A stretch of 64,000 bases of DNA from contig NZ_JAERRG010000004.1 in NCBI RefSeq assembly GCF_016741935.1, forward strand, positions 456,795 to 520,794, given 5' to 3'. Within the stretch, counting starts at the first letter, position 1. Every line of letters starts with the position of its first letter. The position numbers were made by a program, and so were the translations under genes. The notes beneath the pieces were generated by a model. That model worked only from the letters and a program-made list of their open reading frames with translations, was not told the DNA's origin and did no database searches. Below are positions 60,453 through 64,000 of this stretch, in pieces. Source of the stretch: Streptomyces endocoffeicus. Its GTDB lineage: Bacteria > Actinomycetota > Actinomycetes > Streptomycetales > Streptomycetaceae.

Positions 60453-61202
60453 TTACGCGGCGGGGTTCACACGGTGGGCGTAGACCTGCTCGATCCAGCC
60501 CGCCTTGAACGCGGAGAGGTGGTCGCGGAAGTTCGCCATCGAGGCACCGTAGGGCGCGACCACACCGCCGGCCTGGTCCGGCACAGACTGGCAGCCGTGC
60601 ACGAGTCGGCCACCGAGCGCGGCATGAGCCTTGATGGACTCGATCCGGCGGTGCTCGTTGAACCAGCCGCCGTGGTAGACCTCGTCGAGCATCCCACCCA
60701 TCGCGTCGTCCAGGTCGAAGACGACTGAGGTAGCGGCGGGGAAAAACCAGCACAGGCCGACGTTGGAGATGTGGCCGTCCAGCTCGACCTTGTTGAGCGC
60801 CATGAGCGTGGCCGCCTCGCGGAGCATCCGCAGGTGGTCGGCGGTGATCTGCGGCAGGCCGAGGCCGACCAGGTGCTCCTCGCGGAAGAGGTAGGCGTAC
60901 ACCTCGTACGCGGTGGCCAGGACACGGGCCGCGTCGGAGGTGAACTCGCCGTGGTCCTTGATGAAGTCGAGCGCGAGCTGCTCGACCGCGCTCTCGGTCG
61001 TCTCGTCCACGCCGAGGAGCTGGGCCTTGACCAGTTCCCAGTCGGCGACGAGCCAACTGCTGGACTCGAAGAGGAAGAAGTACTCGGCCGGGTCGATGGT
61101 GATGCGTCGACCGTCGATCTGGATGCCGGGCAGGCGGCTCCAGCGCGGGTCGAACGCCTCGGGCAGCTCGGCCGTGATCGCCGTGGTGTCGATGGTGGTC
61201 AC
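60453..61202 (-). CDS. Uncharacterised protein (249 aa)
   Basis: I do not recognise this family. Protein starts VTTIDTTAITAELPEAFDPRW and is largely alpha-helical with a His/Asp/Glu-rich central part (e.g. LDGHISNVGLCWFFPAATSV, DLDDAMGGMLDEVYHGGW, RRIESIKAHAALGGRL). No signal peptide or membrane helix. GTG at 61202 is chosen because GGAGACAC precedes it; the open frame extends upstream. It lies first in a minus-strand row with the phosphotransferase-like protein and the methyltransferase, and is divergent from the XRE regulator, so it is likely under that regulator. Confidence 0.7.
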   Translation of the reverse strand: MTTIDTTAITAELPEAFDPRWSRLPGIQIDGRRITIDPAEYFFLFESSSWLVADWELVKAQLLGVDETTESAVEQLALDFIKDHGEFTSDAARVLATAYEVYAYLFREEHLVGLGLPQITADHLRMLREAATLMALNKVELDGHISNVGLCWFFPAATSVVFDLDDAMGGMLDEVYHGGWFNEHRRIESIKAHAALGGRLVHGCQSVPDQAGGVVAPYGASMANFRDHLSAFKAGWIEQVYAHRVNPAA

Positions 61203-61425
61203 CGTGTCTCCGTCTCTGTTTGGCCGGGTCCGGGCGCAGGAATGCCCGAACCCGATTTGGGCGTACAGAACTTCGGGGAGCCGCCCGGACCAAGAGGGAG
61301 CCTGGATCACGGTCGCGCCGTTCCGGGCGGCTACTGATAAGTGAACCGGCGGTCACGCACAGTGGGTACGGTGGGAGGCAGTTGAAGCGGTATACGCGGT
61401 TTACAGCTCCGGAGCGGAGGCGATC

Positions 61426-62781
61426 GTGGCGGGGCAGAGAGACCCCAACTCCCGTCTGCGCGATGTCATCGATGCGGCCGACTGCACCTACGAGGCCCTC
61501 GCCAGAGACGTGCGGCGTATCGCCGCCGAGAACGGCGAAATCCTCCAGACCAACAAGTCGGCCATCTCGCACTGGGTGAACGGCACCCGCACCCCTTCGG
61601 GCCGGGTAGGTCAGTACCTGGCCGAGGCGCTGTCTCGCCGAGCGGGACGCACGATCACCCAGACCGAGATCGGCCTCCATGCCGGAGACGCCGAAGAGCG
61701 GGCGGAATCCGACCCCGTACTCGCCGTCACCGACTTAGGCCGCGCCGACGTCGAGCGCCGCCGCTTCCTCGCCATCGCGGCTTTCACCACCGCCGGCGTC
61801 GCCATGCCGCTCAGCCACGACCACGAGGCCACCGCTCGCATGCTCCGTGCCCGCACCGGCACGTCCCTGGTCGGCGGAGAGGACGTGGACGTCGTACGCC
61901 AGATCACCGCGGCTTTCAGCGCGGCCGACGAACGCCTCGGGGGCGGCCACGGCCTGACCACAGTCACCGCGTACCTCGCCGACACCGCCGCCCCCATGCT
62001 TCGGGGCCGATTCCCCAGCGAAGCCTTACGTCGGGCCGCGTTCGGCGCGGTCGCCGAACTCGCCTACCTCGCTGGCTGGAAACACCACGACCTCGGACAC
62101 GAAGGCGCAGCCCAGCGCTACTACCAGGTCGGCTACCAACTCGCCTGCGAAGCTGACCCGCATGGCCACGCCGCCTGGATGATGCGCGCCCTCGCCCACC
62201 AAGCCCTCAGCCTCAAACAGCCCCACCACTGCGTCGACCTCGTCGAAGGGGCCCTCAGCCGCGGCCTTGGCCATGTAGACGGCCAGACCGAGGGGCTGCT
62301 CCACATCACCCACGCCCGAGCCTACGCAGCCGTCAACGAGCGCCTCTTGGCCGCGCGCGCCCTCCTCGCCGCCGAAGACGCCCTCCTCCGCGACGACGGC
62401 CCCCAACCCAGCTACTCCCGCGTCAGCGGCCCCGCCGCCGGCACCGTCACCAGCCACACGGCTCGTACGCTCACCGACCTCGCCGACCATATCGGCACCG
62501 AGCAGCAGCACCGGGACGCCCTCACCCGCTGGGACCCCGAGAAGTACAAGCGCGTCCATGCCCTCACCCACGCCGACCTCGGCGACAGCCTCGCCGCCCA
62601 GGCCCGCGCCGACGAAGCCGTCGCCGCCTGGACCCAAGCCTTGGTCCTCATAGAAGGCATGACCTCCGACCGCACCCGCAAGGCGATCACCTCGATCCGC
62701 TCCACCCTTGCGGTCTACCAGCGGCGCAAGGTGCCCGGCGCCGCCGATCTCGCCCGCCGCGCCCGCGAGGCGCTCGCCTAA
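61426..62781 (+). CDS. XRE-type regulator with TPR-like C-terminal domain
   Basis: A 451-aa protein typical of Streptomyces XRE/TPR regulators. HTH about residues 20-75 (CTYEALARDVRRIAAENGEILQTNKSAISHWVNGTRTPSGR). A short spacer with RRRFLAIAAFTTAGVAMPL (hydrophobic) precedes tetratricopeptide-like helical repeats (about 150-445, e.g. GHAAWMMRALAHQALSL). GTG follows GGAGG. Divergent from the uncharacterised gene at 61202 (224-bp gap) and followed at once by the NUDIX gene. Regulators of this type usually sense peptides or small molecules. Confidence 0.88.
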   Translation: MAGQRDPNSRLRDVIDAADCTYEALARDVRRIAAENGEILQTNKSAISHWVNGTRTPSGRVGQYLAEALSRRAGRTITQTEIGLHAGDAEERAESDPVLAVTDLGRADVERRRFLAIAAFTTAGVAMPLSHDHEATARMLRARTGTSLVGGEDVDVVRQITAAFSAADERLGGGHGLTTVTAYLADTAAPMLRGRFPSEALRRAAFGAVAELAYLAGWKHHDLGHEGAAQRYYQVGYQLACEADPHGHAAWMMRALAHQALSLKQPHHCVDLVEGALSRGLGHVDGQTEGLLHITHARAYAAVNERLLAARALLAAEDALLRDDGPQPSYSRVSGPAAGTVTSHTARTLTDLADHIGTEQQHRDALTRWDPEKYKRVHALTHADLGDSLAAQARADEAVAAWTQALVLIEGMTSDRTRKAITSIRSTLAVYQRRKVPGAADLARRAREALA

Positions 62782-62782
62782 C

Positions 62783-63313
62783 ATGCCCAACAACCCGCCC
62801 GACGAAGGGAACACCGTGGCCCAGCAGACTGACGCCCAGCCGAAGGCCCTCAAGCCGGCCCTGGAATCCATGACCCTGCTGGTCGCCGCCGTCATCGTCC
62901 ACGACAAGGCCACCAACCGCGTCGTCCTCCTCCAGCGCAGCCAGAACGCCAAGTTCGCCCAGGGCATGTGGGACCTCCCCGTCGGCAAGAGCGAGCGGGG
63001 CGAACCGATCACCGAAACCGCCGTACGCGAGCTGTACGAAGAGACGGGCCTGACCGTGAAACCGGAGGCTCTGAAGGTCGCCCACATCATCCACGGAGCC
63101 TGGGGCGTCGAAGCGCCCAATGGCTTCCTCACCGTCGTCTTCGCCGCCCACGAATGGACCGGCGAACCCCAAAACCGCGAACCACGCAAGCACGCCCAGG
63201 TCCGCTGGGTCGACGCCGACGCCATCCCCAAGAAGTTCGTGGGCACCACCTCAAGCGCCCTCCACCGGTATCTCGCTGGGGGACCCGAGGTCTCGCTCGA
63301 CGGCTGGCAGTAG
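62783..63313 (+). CDS. NUDIX hydrolase
   Basis: A 176-aa pyrophosphohydrolase. The NUDIX box is complete: GKSERGEPITETAVRELYEE plus TGL (G-x5-E-x7-REUxEExGU). Preceded by KFAQGMWDLPVG and followed by EAPNGFLTVVFAAHEW. Two starts are possible: ATG at 62783, one base after the XRE stop, and GTG at 62816 with GAAGGGA before it. Substrate class not visible; nucleotide-diphosphate derivatives in general. Confidence 0.88.
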   Translation: MPNNPPDEGNTVAQQTDAQPKALKPALESMTLLVAAVIVHDKATNRVVLLQRSQNAKFAQGMWDLPVGKSERGEPITETAVRELYEETGLTVKPEALKVAHIIHGAWGVEAPNGFLTVVFAAHEWTGEPQNREPRKHAQVRWVDADAIPKKFVGTTSSALHRYLAGGPEVSLDGWQ

Positions 63314-63396
63314 AGACACCTACTGCCCACAGTGGCTGACGGGGGCCATCGCTGGAGCTCCCGCTTCAATGCCATGCGACCGCAGCCACCGGCCCG

Positions 63397-63894
63397 CTAG
63401 CAGAAAAGCGCCTCCCACGCCTTGCAGTCGTTCCGGTTACCTGTGACCGGCCAGCCGACGGCGACCACCAAGCGGGTGTCGGCGTCGATGACGACCTGGT
63501 GGTTGGTGGAGTACCGGTAGTTCTTCGACTGCTCGGCGACCGTGTGATCCCGCGTGGGGACCAGGGTGCCGTCCACGATCAGCACGGTGTCCTTCTGGAA
63601 TCGCTTGCGACGCTGCAGGGCGAGCGCGGGGCTGAGGTGGTCGATGATGCGGTCGGCTGCCGACTTCGAGATCCCGAACAACGGGGCAAGCTGCCTCAGC
63701 GTCAGATTAGTCCGCCAGTACGTGGCAACCAGCTGCACCCGGTCCGCCAGCGGCAGGCTCGACGGGCGGCCCTTGCGGACCGGGTCCACACCCTCCCGCC
63801 GGAGCGCGGTGACGAGCTTGCCGAACTGCCGCGGACTCAACCCGGTGAACGGGGCTATCCAGGAGGGCTCCGACACCGTGATCACACCAGCCAC
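63397..63894 (-). pseudogene. Truncated IS5-type transposase
   Basis: 165 codons of a DDE_Tnp_4-type transposase. N-terminal HTH region: LSPRQFGKLVTALRREG, TNLTLRQLAPLFGISKSAADRIIDHL. The first catalytic Asp is in LIVDGTLVPTRD, and a second Asp region follows (VVIDADTRLVVAVGWPVTGNRND). The frame stops at 63397 where an intact protein would continue another 100 residues with the catalytic Glu. Terminal inverted repeats not identified. GTG start. It probably marks the edge of the accessory locus. Confidence 0.85.
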
Positions 63895-64000
63895 GGCGAG
63901 ATCATCTCACCCGTGACCAGCAGTTACGGGACAACCCTTAAAGCGTGTTGCAGAAGGCTGTGATCAGGGCATTTCCCTTGTATGCGTGGGGTGTTGAGGG
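63895..64000. other. Window edge beyond the transposase remnant
   Basis: 106 bp without a gene. It contains GCGTGTTGCAGAAGGCTGTG, which has the look of the end of another insertion sequence continuing past the window, but cannot be judged from this piece. Confidence 0.3.

Noticed and set aside
59464..61680. Single long minus-strand frame that would fuse the region upstream of the XRE gene to the phosphotransferase-like protein
   Set aside because: The first 400 residues are in the wrong frame of the 60453-61202 gene and of low complexity; a good ribosome site and ATG at 60375 mark the real start.
58097..64000. Prophage or integrative element
   Set aside because: No integrase, portal, terminase, tRNA or att duplication is visible; only a truncated transposase.

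Overview
The window is actinomycete chromosome, almost certainly Streptomyces. It has very high GC, extreme third-position GC bias, many GTG starts, a complete conservon (sensor kinase / roadblock / DUF742 / GTPase), the nickel superoxide dismutase gene with its maturation protease, a decarboxylase-type 2-oxoglutarate dehydrogenase, a DUF6104 protein, and a SARP-controlled biosynthetic operon. The housekeeping order sodN, amino-acid ABC transporter, malic enzyme, kgd, two-component pair, spermidine-synthase-like, lon resembles the SCO5254-SCO5285 core of S. coelicolor. That comparison is from memory and was not searched.

Layout. 1-9.0 kb: the C-terminal part of a DHA2 drug transporter fused to three carboxypeptidase-regulatory-like repeats, an MFS pump divergent from a LysR regulator, a GNAT, two divergent non-haem diiron proteins (one AurF-like), a TetR and a small conserved protein. 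9.2-16.9 kb: secreted NlpC/P60 endopeptidase, styrene-monooxygenase-like flavoprotein, and the conservon cvnA-B-C-D with coupled start/stop codons. 17-22.6 kb: PP2C-like phosphatase, MarR, secreted GH25 lysozyme, a TetR and a flavodoxin-fold quinone reductase sharing an operator, an atypical SDR and a Uma2 protein. 22.7-33.4 kb: lon with an HspR-type HAIR operator, rhomboid-like protein, spermidine-synthase-like protein, OmpR-type two-component pair and kgd. 33.4-38.9 kb: a STAND/TPR ATPase with a small hydrophobic ORF beside it, MerR, a large repeat array and an SDR.

39.3-46.1 kb is the most interesting part. It looks like a compact biosynthetic locus: SARP and TetR activator/repressor genes, a nitroreductase with a clear TetR-type operator, and a minus-strand operon of an A-T-TE (no condensation domain) synthetase, an NAD(P)-dependent reductase and a SnoaL-like protein. 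That set matches what is known for polyporic-acid/p-terphenyl pathways (echoside/terfestatin type). 46.5-49.5 kb: DUF4097 protein with a PadR carrying a long coiled coil, and an ABM-like protein. 49.7-55.4 kb: MDR oxidoreductase, malic enzyme, and a family-3 amino-acid ABC transporter. 55.6-58.1 kb: methyltransferase, CGNR zinc-finger regulator, sodX and sodN.

58.1-63.3 kb is an accessory locus of unclear function: HAD-like protein, methyltransferase, phosphotransferase-fold protein with altered catalytic residues, a protein I cannot place, an XRE/TPR regulator and a NUDIX hydrolase. It is bordered by a truncated IS5-type transposase.

A dispersed palindromic repeat family (ends CCCCTCCCCGCCCCTTCCCG and its complement) occurs at gene ends at about 4.2, 7.5, 37.4-38.1 and 48.6 kb. 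Short tandem repeats fill many intergenic gaps, most densely around the biosynthetic locus. I saw no rRNA, tRNA, CRISPR array or replication origin.
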